5,931 nt of DNA from positions 1-5,931 of the forward strand of contig CANNTZ010000095.1 of NCBI GenBank assembly GCA_947522735.1, written 5' to 3'. Positions 1 to 5,444 of the stretch are shown one piece after another (position 1 is the stretch's first letter; the number at the start of each line of letters is the position of its first letter). The DNA is from an uncultured Oscillospiraceae bacterium (GTDB taxonomy: Bacteria > Bacillota > Clostridia > Oscillospirales > Ruminococcaceae). The position numbers and the translations under genes were made by a program. Below the pieces are notes generated by a model that saw only the letters and a list, made by a program, of their open reading frames with translations, ran no database searches and was not told the DNA's origin.

Positions 1-1543
1 GCCCCTGCACGGAATAGGCTTCGCCGCGATAGAGCTCCGCGGCGCCGGCGGCGTGGCCGTTGGTCAGGCGGTTGTAGCGCTTGAGAACGACGCCCAGCCG
101 CTCTGCCGTGGCCATCATCTGCCCCGGCTCGGCGTAGAACAGATACCACATCGACGAACAGCCGAAGAAGGAGGGTTCCTCGGGGATAAACAGCTCGGAA
201 TCGTGCGTCAGGAGCTTTTCCGCCCGCGCATAGGCGGCGTCCATGCCGTTCAGGTCGGGGAAAAACTCCAGCGCGTCGAGCAGCTCCCACTCGCCGAGCC
301 AATGCTTTTCGCCGAGCTTATCCAAAAGCGTGTGCATCCGCGCCATCTGGCGCGAAAATTCCGAAAACTCGCAGCCCGCGTAAAGCGCGTAGCACAGCCG
401 CAGCGCGGAAAGCGGATATCTTTGCAGCAGCTCCTCCGGACAGCGCCGCAGGAGCGTTTTCGCCAGCGCGGTATAGCTCATCCCGCCGAGCTGTTCGGTG
501 AGCAGGCCCGCAAGGCGGCAGGAGAGGATCCCCTCATCGTTCTCCGCACGGAAAAAGCAGTCGACGGCGGCCTTCGTCATGCTGCTCGCGCGATACCACG
601 CGCCCGCCCTATCATAGATCTCGCGGCGCAGGGCGGTATCCTCCTCCGCGAGGCGGGCGCGGAGAAAGCGCAGCAGCAGCTCATGCGGGTAATATCTGTT
701 CCGGACCGCGTCGCACCGCATCAGCGGTGTCCGGCGGAAAAGATCCTCCTGTTCCGCCACGGACAAAACGCCCTCCGGCAGCAGCTTGTCGAGCATCGCG
801 GGCGTGATGCAGTCAAAGGGGCTCAGCCGAAGCAGGGCTGTGCGCTGCTGCGGGCCGATCTTCAGCCAGAACATCTGATACAAAAGGTCGTCCAGCTCGC
901 CGGTCACACCGCCCACTGCAAGGCACAGGGCCGCCACCGCAGGCCAGCCGCCCGTACTCCGCATGATCGCATCGGCCTGCGCTTCCGTCAACGCGGGGGC
1001 ATAGCGCGCAGCGTAGGCGCGGAGATCCTCCCGCGAGAGCAGCAGGTCGTTGGCCCGCAAAAAGCAGACGCTGCCCTCCAAAGCCTCGAAAACGGAGCGC
1101 AGCTGGCCGAGGTTCTGGGCGATAAAGATCGTGTGCAGCCCGTCCGCAGAGCGCTTTGCAAGCGCGTCAATGATCTGCGGCGGCCAGTTGCCGGAGGCAT
1201 ACTGAAAATTATCCAGCACGAGCGTGAGCGGTTTTTCCAGGTGCAGCTCGGTGAGCGCCCGCGCAACGACCTCCGCATTGCTGCGGTTGAGAAAGCCGAG
1301 GGCTTCGATCTGGCGGGAAAAGCCCTCGTCGATCGCTGAAAGCTGCCGGACAAACCAGTGAAAGCTCGTATCCGGCAAATTCTCTATGCCCGTGTACCAC
1401 ACGACCGCCTCTGCGTTTTCAAGCGCGTGGCTCACCGCCGTCGTCTTTCCGTAGCCGGCGGGCGCCTCCAACACCGACAGGGGGCTGTGCCGCATTTGTG
1501 CCAGTCGCTTCAAAAGCCTTTCTGAAAAAATCTGCTTTTCCAT
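1..1543 (-). CDS. MalT-like LuxR-family ATP-binding transcriptional regulator, N-terminal part (3' end beyond window)
   Basis: The reading frame is open from an ATG at 1543 to the left edge, giving 514 residues without a stop. It is a STAND-type ATPase of the MalT/LuxR class, in which inducer and ATP binding allow multimerisation and a C-terminal LuxR helix-turn-helix binds DNA; that helix-turn-helix would lie beyond position 1 and is not seen. Visible marks are a P-loop (APAGYGKT, residues 27-34), a Walker B strand (LTLVLDNF, 106-113) and the GGWP motif (198-201) typical of these regulators, followed by a Leu/Ala-rich helical-repeat region from about residue 300. The start is set by GGAGGG at 1551-1556, 7 nt upstream; an ATG at 1550 is in another frame. 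Codons are strongly G/C-ending, unlike the neighbouring transporter. It is divergent from the symporter gene, its probable target. Two common ATPase details differ: the residue after the Walker B Asp is Asn, and the usual Ser-Arg after the next strand reads Ala-Gln (142-143). The class is confident; the inducer is unknown. Confidence 0.88.
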   Translation of the reverse strand, partial: MEKQIFSERLLKRLAQMRHSPLSVLEAPAGYGKTTAVSHALENAEAVVWYTGIENLPDTSFHWFVRQLSAIDEGFSRQIEALGFLNRSNAEVVARALTELHLEKPLTLVLDNFQYASGNWPPQIIDALAKRSADGLHTIFIAQNLGQLRSVFEALEGSVCFLRANDLLLSREDLRAYAARYAPALTEAQADAIMRSTGGWPAVAALCLAVGGVTGELDDLLYQMFWLKIGPQQRTALLRLSPFDCITPAMLDKLLPEGVLSVAEQEDLFRRTPLMRCDAVRNRYYPHELLLRFLRARLAEEDTALRREIYDRAGAWYRASSMTKAAVDCFFRAENDEGILSCRLAGLLTEQLGGMSYTALAKTLLRRCPEELLQRYPLSALRLCYALYAGCEFSEFSRQMARMHTLLDKLGEKHWLGEWELLDALEFFPDLNGMDAAYARAEKLLTHDSELFIPEEPSFFGCSSMWYLFYAEPGQMMATAERLGVVLKRYNRLTNGHAAGAAELYRGEAYSVQG

Positions 1544-1591
1544 CTCTCATCCCTCCGCTGTTTTCTGCCGATGACCATGTCTTATGAAACA

Positions 1592-1620
1592 ATTTTACAG
1601 GGGAATGGGCGCGATGGCAA
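1592..1620 (-). promoter_or_regulatory. Sigma-A promoter for the MalT-like regulator gene
   Basis: Read on the minus strand, TTGCCA (1615-1620) and TAAAAT (1592-1597) are separated by exactly 17 nt, each matching five of six consensus bases. The predicted transcription start is near 1585, giving a leader of about 42 nt before the ATG at 1543, with GGAGGG inside it. This is a pattern match, not a mapped start. Confidence 0.65.
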
Positions 1621-1731
1621 TACCTCATTCAAAACAAAGGTCTGGTATTGATACATAGATCTGCGATCTGCGTCGCGGCCATCACTTGGCACCCACCTGT
1701 ATAAATATTCCTTACTCATTTCGCAAAGAGC

Positions 1732-1841
1732 TGTGTGAAACAGCGGGCACGGAGAGCCCGTCCGATATGCCTCATAGCTTGCCGCGGCATTCCGCTCGGT
1801 ATGTGTAAAACGGGAATGTTTCAACTTTGTGTAACAGCGTT
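1732..1841 (+). repeat. Three imperfect direct copies of a TGTGT-A-rich-AC element
   Basis: The copies are TGTGTGAAACAGCGG (1732-1746), TGTGTAAAACGGG (1802-1814) and TGTGTAACAGCGTT (1828-1841), all in the same orientation upstream of the symporter promoter. Start-to-start spacings are 70 and 26 bp. Repeated asymmetric boxes are the kind of site used by MalT-type activators, but the sequence is not the known MalT box. The copies are short and imperfect, so chance similarity is possible. Confidence 0.35.
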
Positions 1842-1845
1842 CACA
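1828..1845. promoter_or_regulatory. Inverted repeat upstream of the symporter promoter, possible activator site
   Basis: TGTG-T-AAC-AGC-GTT-CACA is a dyad with one extra T in the left arm. Its centre is about 60 bp upstream of the predicted symporter transcription start, where class I activators commonly bind. It resembles a CRP half-site pair, but the TGTGT/TCACA spacing is 8 bp rather than 6, so I do not call it a CRP site. It overlaps the third TGTGT-type copy. Confidence 0.35.
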
Positions 1846-1860
1846 TCTTGTTCATAAATA

Positions 1861-1889
1861 TTGCGATAAGACTTTCATTCTGCTATTAT
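1861..1889 (+). promoter_or_regulatory. Extended -10 promoter for the GPH symporter gene
   Basis: TTGCGA (1861-1866), a 17-nt spacer and TATTAT (1884-1889) preceded by TGC form an extended -10 sigma-A promoter. The predicted start is near 1896, about 50 nt before the ATG. The rather weak -35 fits a promoter that depends on an activator bound upstream. Confidence 0.7.
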
Positions 1890-1897
1890 AAAAACAC

Positions 1898-1911
1898 GAA
1901 AGGAAACTTTC
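1898..1911 (+). promoter_or_regulatory. Small hairpin with GAAA tetraloop at the 5' end of the symporter mRNA
   Basis: GAAAG (1898-1902) and CTTTC (1907-1911) flank GAAA, so the mRNA can form a 5-bp stem capped by a GNRA-type tetraloop within a few nucleotides of the predicted transcription start. It could protect the 5' end of the transcript, or in DNA form a small operator. It is too small to be a riboswitch. Confidence 0.4.
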
Positions 1912-1946
1912 TCGAACATATAGAAAATTGAAAAAGGAGAAACAGC

Positions 1947-3305
1947 ATGAACTTGACGAATCAGAAGCTGTCCGTGGGGACAAAGTTAGGTTATGGTGTT
2001 GGCCAGTTGGGTTCCGGCCTTGCCTATAACCTGTATTACTATTACTTCATTTATTTCATGACCACCTTTGCTGGTGTAGCTCCTGGCGTTGCCGGCACGA
2101 TCTCCATGTTTGCAATCATGTGGGATGCCGTGACCGACCCCATCATCGGTTACTTCAGCGACAAACTCAAACTCAAGACCGGTACGCGCCGTCCCATGAT
2201 GATGAAGGCAGCACTGCCCCTCGGCGTGACCGTCTGGCTGTTGTTCTCTGCGTTTGATTTTACTTCAGACAGCGTAAAGATCTTCTACTATGTCGTTTTG
2301 AACATCTTCTTCTGGCTGTTCTTCACGATGTGCGATATCAACCACATCGTCATTGGTCAGGAACTGACGGAAGACTACGATGAAAAGAGCTCTATCCGCG
2401 GCTTCTCCTCCGGCTTTCTGTATGCCGGCGAACTGATCGTTTCCAGCTGCACGATGATCCTTATTCGCCGCTGCTCCACGGAACAGGTTGGCTGGGGTAT
2501 CGTTGCTGCCGTTACTGCTGCATTCTGCTTTGTTTCCTATTTCCTTGCCGGTGTGTGCACCAAGGGAAAAGAAGTGGATGTTTCCCGCGAAGAGGCTACC
2601 GCAAACTCTTTCAAATTCAAGGATTTCCTGGACTGTTTTTCCAACAAGACATTCGTTATTCTGGTGCTTATTGCGCTCTTTGCAAACTGCATCGTCGGTC
2701 TGCAGGCCTCCGGTAACATCTATGTTCAGACCTATTTCTATGAACTCGACGAAATTCAGATTGCACTAATTAACGGTGGCAAGTGTTTCTATATGATTGT
2801 CATGTCCATGCTTATCGGCTCACTCGCACACAAGGTCGACAAGCGTAAGTTCATGATTTTCGGCTTCTTTGCCTATGCCTTTGGTATGTTCTGCATCCGC
2901 GTTCTCCCTGCATCCATCCCGCTGTACTGCTTTGCGCTGTGCTTCTCCGCACTGGGCAATGCCACTTTCTGGACTCTGATCTACTCCGTCGCTGCCGATG
3001 TCATTACTTTAGACGCTCTGGAAACTGGCAACAGCCGTGCGGGCGCTATGACTTCTCTGCTCAGCTGCGTAAACAAGTTTGGCTGCTCGATTGGTCAATG
3101 GCTCGTTGGTATGGGCCTCCAGGTCACCGGCTTTGACGAGACCGCTCTCGTTCAGACCGATGCCGCTGTTTCCGGTATCCGCAGCACCTATGGTATCGGT
3201 GGCCTTGTCTTCGGCATTATCATCGCGCTTCTTGCCATTCGCTATCCTTACTCCCGCAAGGTCTACAACGCCAAGCTCGCCGAGCTGGAAGCCAAGAATA
3301 AGTAA
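1947..3305 (+). CDS. GPH-family (MelB/XylP-like) MFS cation:substrate symporter
   Basis: A complete 452-residue polytopic membrane protein of about 12 helices, the usual length for glycoside-pentoside-hexuronide:cation symporters. It aligns without gaps to MelB near the N-terminus. WDAVTDP places D60 and D64 at MelB's cation-site D55 and D59, followed by GYFSDKLKLKTGTRRP. D130 matches sugar-site D124. The C-terminal signature ADVITLDALETGNSRAG (D351 onward) and NKFG (K377) are present. Two MelB sugar contacts differ: D19 is replaced by G24, and the R149 position falls on Ser154/155, so the substrate is probably not a melibiose-like sugar. The start has AAGGAGA at 1934-1940, 7 nt upstream. Codon choice (GGT, GCT, AAC, TTC, AAG) suggests high expression. 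It is divergent from the MalT-like regulator, its probable activator, and ends at a shared terminator. The family is certain; the substrate is unknown. Confidence 0.93.
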   Translation: MNLTNQKLSVGTKLGYGVGQLGSGLAYNLYYYYFIYFMTTFAGVAPGVAGTISMFAIMWDAVTDPIIGYFSDKLKLKTGTRRPMMMKAALPLGVTVWLLFSAFDFTSDSVKIFYYVVLNIFFWLFFTMCDINHIVIGQELTEDYDEKSSIRGFSSGFLYAGELIVSSCTMILIRRCSTEQVGWGIVAAVTAAFCFVSYFLAGVCTKGKEVDVSREEATANSFKFKDFLDCFSNKTFVILVLIALFANCIVGLQASGNIYVQTYFYELDEIQIALINGGKCFYMIVMSMLIGSLAHKVDKRKFMIFGFFAYAFGMFCIRVLPASIPLYCFALCFSALGNATFWTLIYSVAADVITLDALETGNSRAGAMTSLLSCVNKFGCSIGQWLVGMGLQVTGFDETALVQTDAAVSGIRSTYGIGGLVFGIIIALLAIRYPYSRKVYNAKLAELEAKNK

Positions 3306-3341
3306 AACGCTTTTCCATCCTCTCTCTATTGCGAAGAAAAA

Positions 3342-3384
3342 GGAAAAGGCCCGGCGGAACACATATCCGATTCGGGCCTTTTCC
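3342..3384. terminator. Bidirectional intrinsic terminator between converging genes
   Basis: GGAAAAGGCCCG (3342-3353) and CGGGCCTTTTCC (3373-3384) are a perfect 12-bp inverted repeat. A further CGGA/TCCG stem (3355-3358 and 3366-3369) sits inside the loop, around a 7-nt loop. On the plus strand the descending arm carries TTTT for the symporter transcript. On the minus strand the arm is followed by a T-rich run (3335-3347 read in reverse), serving the deiminase-family gene that ends at 3411. Confidence 0.88.
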
Positions 3385-3410
3385 CTGTGTTGACCGTTAT
3401 TTTCTCATTA

Positions 3411-4502
3411 TCAAACACTTGGCTGCTGGAGCACCATGCTGTGAAAGCCGCCGCCGGAGAGGAATATCTCCCTCGCCTTCACGCCCACCAGCTCACGGTT
3501 CGGATAAAGCTCTGAAAAAATCCGCATCGCGGCTTCATCGTTCGGATCATCGAGCAAGGGACAGATCAGTGCGCCATTGGGCATATAGAAATTCAGATAG
3601 GACGCCACCAGCATATCTCCTGTCGAACGGGGCAGGGTGTGGCGGTTATGATCGACCCCCTCCGCTTCCTCCTTCGTGATAATCAATGGACGCGGCAACG
3701 GCATCTTGTGGATCACAAGATGCCGGCCGCTGGCATCCGTTTCTTTTTCCAAGGTGTCCAGCGCTTCCCTGACAATCTCATACTGCGGGTGGGACGGGTC
3801 ATCCGTCCACGAAAGAAGTGCCTCACCCGGACGAATAAAGCAGAAAAGATTGTCGATGTGTCCGCGGCTTTCATCCATATAAAGCCCGCGGTGCAGCCAA
3901 ATGACCTTTTCCACGCCTAGATAGCCCTTGAGCGTCGACTCCATCTGCCCACGCGTAAGGTGCGGATTGCGCCCCTTGCTCAGCAGGCACTCCTCCGTTA
4001 CAACGATCGTGTTCTCACCGTCAAAGCGGAGGGCGCAGCCCTCCAGCACAAATTCCTGCACCTGATAGTAGTCCAGCCGCTCTAGCTCGCAAAGCTTCTG
4101 CGCGATCAGCTCGTCGGCGTCCCAAGGGAAGTACAGGCCCTCCTGCGTTCCTCCATAGCCATTAAAGGTCCAGCTGATCCCGCGGACCTGTGAGTCGCTG
4201 ATGACAAATGTCGGCCCGGGGTCGCGCAGAAAGGCATCGTTGCTGCTCAATTCGATCACCCTCACCGCAGGATCAAGGCGGCTGCGAGCATTCTCGTATT
4301 GTGCCGCGCTCACGCAGACCGTGAGCGGCTCGTAACGGCTGATGATGTGCGCGAGCTCGCACACCGTCTTTTGCGCGGGCTTTGCCCCCATGCGCCAATT
4401 ATCCGGACGCTGCGGCCAAATCATCCAGCTTCCCTTGTGCCAGCTGTTCTCCGCTGCCAAGTGAAATCCATCATGTGCAGGGAATGTATGCAGTAAAGCC
4501 AC
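3411..4502 (-). CDS. Agmatine deiminase family protein (PAD_porph fold) lacking the catalytic cysteine
   Basis: 363 residues, the full length for agmatine deiminases, which hydrolyse agmatine to N-carbamoylputrescine and ammonia. Family landmarks along the chain are WMIWPQRPDNWR (26-37), NDAFLRDPGPTFVI (88-101), WTFNGYGG (111-118), LYFPWD (123-128), FVLEG (151-155), CLLSKGRNP (172-180), the catalytic GHIDN (H215, D217) and the C-terminal GGGFHSMVLQQP. D94, E154, H215 and D217 are kept, but the nucleophile position, Cys in GGGNIHCITQQ of known enzymes, is S355 (codon AGC). Other conserved positions also differ: Trp to F91, Cys to P95 in RDCGP, and GGSFH to GCALR (155-159). It may be a pseudoenzyme or have a changed activity. 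The start is GTG; GGAAG at the end of the upstream gene lies 9 nt before it and no in-frame ATG precedes Met26. It is translationally coupled to the RpiR gene. The fold is confident; the activity is doubtful. Confidence 0.88.
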   Translation of the reverse strand: MALLHTFPAHDGFHLAAENSWHKGSWMIWPQRPDNWRMGAKPAQKTVCELAHIISRYEPLTVCVSAAQYENARSRLDPAVRVIELSSNDAFLRDPGPTFVISDSQVRGISWTFNGYGGTQEGLYFPWDADELIAQKLCELERLDYYQVQEFVLEGCALRFDGENTIVVTEECLLSKGRNPHLTRGQMESTLKGYLGVEKVIWLHRGLYMDESRGHIDNLFCFIRPGEALLSWTDDPSHPQYEIVREALDTLEKETDASGRHLVIHKMPLPRPLIITKEEAEGVDHNRHTLPRSTGDMLVASYLNFYMPNGALICPLLDDPNDEAAMRIFSELYPNRELVGVKAREIFLSGGGFHSMVLQQPSV

Positions 4503-4508
4503 GATCTA

Positions 4509-5294
4509 TTACTTCCTTTCGTTGCAGCGCTGCTCTGCATTTCCAGAGTGCGTTTGACAATGATTTACCAAAAAATCGATTGCTGCGATCAGCGACCCCT
4601 GTAAAAACCGTTTGCCTGTTCCGCTCGCTGTGTATAGGCTCAAATCGCTGAAATTCTGCAGCGCTCCATGCTTCTGTCCAGTAAGGGATACGAGATAAGG
4701 CGGATGCTCTGCCCGCAGACGGCGGATCTGTTCGATCAACTCTGGCTCCTGTCCGGCTGCTGCCATCACCAGCAACATATCCTCGCGTGTTATGTTTCGC
4801 TCAGCGCTCTTTAGCTCGTAGCCGTAGGTGAGCAAAAAGCTCGGATATCCATGTGAGCAAAAGACACGCCGTGCGTAGAGAGCCGCCTCGCGGCACTCAT
4901 CGTCCGCAAGCAGCAGAATGCTCCGCGCGCGGAGAAAATGCTCGCGGAAGAAATCTGCCTTCTTCCCGGAAATGCCGCTGAGCGTTTCGCTGATATTGTC
5001 CAGATATTCCTGTGACCAGCAAGCAAGAGAAGCCGGCCGCACATGATTTTGTTCCTGCGCGGCGTAATAGGTCAGACGCAGCAGGTTGATGAAATCAGCA
5101 TAGCCGGAAAACCCAAGCTTTTGCACAAAGCGAAAGGTCGTCGCCGTGGAAACAAAGCACTCGTGGGACAGCGCACGGATGCTCTCATCCTTTACTTTTT
5201 CAAGATTCTGTGCCACATAGTCGTATATGCTCCGATCTGTTTTGCTCAGGGAAGCGAGGTACGGCGCTGTGACCGCAAAAAAATCTTCGCTCAT
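4509..5294 (-). CDS. RpiR-family transcriptional regulator (HTH_6 plus degenerate SIS domain)
   Basis: 261 residues with the two-domain RpiR plan. Residues 1-77 are the helix-turn-helix domain, with the signature STATTFRFVQKLGFSGYADF (49-68). Residues about 125-245 form a SIS domain, which in relatives binds sugar phosphates. Here the pocket motifs are poor: the usual G-x-G-x-S segment reads ADDEC (130-134) and the S-x-S-G-x-T segment reads MAAAGQ (177-182), so a normal sugar phosphate is an unlikely ligand. The ATG at 5294 is chosen over a GTG at 5318 because AAAGGAA lies 7 nt before the ATG, within the extension. It is the first gene of an operon. Its TAA (4511-4509) is 6 nt from the GTG of the deiminase-family gene, whose ribosome binding site lies inside this gene's end. 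A consensus promoter lies upstream, with a palindrome on the -35 suggesting autoregulation. Confidence 0.9.
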   Translation of the reverse strand: MSEDFFAVTAPYLASLSKTDRSIYDYVAQNLEKVKDESIRALSHECFVSTATTFRFVQKLGFSGYADFINLLRLTYYAAQEQNHVRPASLACWSQEYLDNISETLSGISGKKADFFREHFLRARSILLLADDECREAALYARRVFCSHGYPSFLLTYGYELKSAERNITREDMLLVMAAAGQEPELIEQIRRLRAEHPPYLVSLTGQKHGALQNFSDLSLYTASGTGKRFLQGSLIAAIDFLVNHCQTHSGNAEQRCNERK

Positions 5295-5301
5295 AGGCCG
5301 G

Positions 5302-5308
5302 TTCCTTT
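5302..5308 (-). promoter_or_regulatory. Ribosome binding site that fixes the RpiR start
   Basis: Read on the minus strand, AAAGGAA sits 7 nt before the ATG at 5294. The longer in-frame start, a GTG at 5318, would translate through this site and has no comparable purine-rich site before it. The shorter 261-residue form is therefore preferred. Confidence 0.7.
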
Positions 5309-5334
5309 CCTTCCTCACGAATCGATTTGCTTCT

Positions 5335-5363
5335 ATTATAGCGTGTTCGCTAACTGTTGTAAA
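5335..5363 (-). promoter_or_regulatory. Consensus sigma-A promoter for the rpiR-deiminase operon
   Basis: On the minus strand TTTACA (5358-5363) is followed by a 17-nt spacer and a perfect TATAAT (5335-5340). The predicted start is near 5328, about 35 nt before the ATG at 5294. The near-consensus sequence predicts strong basal transcription that would need repression to be controlled. Confidence 0.8.
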
Positions 5364-5385
5364 TTCAATTTTATAGAATTATAAT
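5357..5385 (+). promoter_or_regulatory. Opposite-facing promoter sharing the same -35 box
   Basis: On the plus strand TTGTAA (5357-5362), a 17-nt spacer and a perfect TATAAT (5380-5385) form a second promoter whose -35 overlaps that of the rpiR promoter by five bases. The predicted start is near 5392. Downstream lies no gene I recognise, only transposase-antisense sequence, so it may be a relic or the source of an antisense or short RNA. Confidence 0.5.
5361..5371. promoter_or_regulatory. AAATTCAATTT palindrome, candidate RpiR operator
   Basis: A perfect 11-bp palindrome around a central C, within TGTAAATTCAATTTTAT (5358-5374). It resembles in form the A/T-rich dyads bound by RpiR-type proteins (HexR sites are TGTAATT-N-AATTACA). 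It overlaps the -35 of both promoters, where a bound repressor would block both. Binding by the adjacent RpiR protein is inferred. Confidence 0.4.
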
Positions 5386-5444
5386 AAAGAGATGAGCAAA
5401 ACAAGTCCTAAAACAAAAGGGCGAAGAGAGAAAGAATGCGGGGA

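Larger units (their letters stand above)
1621..1860. promoter_or_regulatory. Long divergent control region between regulator and symporter promoters
   Basis: This stretch of about 240 bp lies between the two outward-facing promoters and has no gene I can support. It contains a 7-bp tandem repeat GATCTGC (1658-1671), a TGAAACA/TGTTTCA inverted repeat (1736-1742 and 1817-1823), a CGGGC/GCCCG hairpin (1744-1748 and 1756-1760), an 8-bp palindrome GCCGCGGC (1781-1788) and several TGTGT-type elements listed separately. It is larger than needed for two core promoters, which fits multiple binding sites for the neighbouring MalT-like activator. That role is inferred from position. Confidence 0.45.

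Noticed and set aside
53..1339. Long plus-strand open frame of 428 codons
   Set aside because: It is antisense to the MalT-like regulator, which has a P-loop, Walker B, GGWP and a good ribosome binding site. The plus product resembles no family and is an effect of high GC.
1658..1671. Tandem GATCTGC repeat as a CRISPR or phage site
   Set aside because: Only two 7-bp units with no spacer; too short to mean more than chance or a minor binding site.
1582..1824. Minus-strand frame of 80 codons in the control region
   Set aside because: It begins at a TTG with no ribosome binding site, the internal ATGs also lack one, it overlaps the regulator promoter and resembles no family.
1828..1845. CRP site
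   Set aside because: The arms TGTGT and TCACA are 8 bp apart instead of 6, and the left arm is off consensus.
3329..3679. Plus-strand frame across the terminator and the deiminase 3' end
   Set aside because: It spans a strong intrinsic terminator and is antisense to the conserved C-terminus of the deiminase-family gene.
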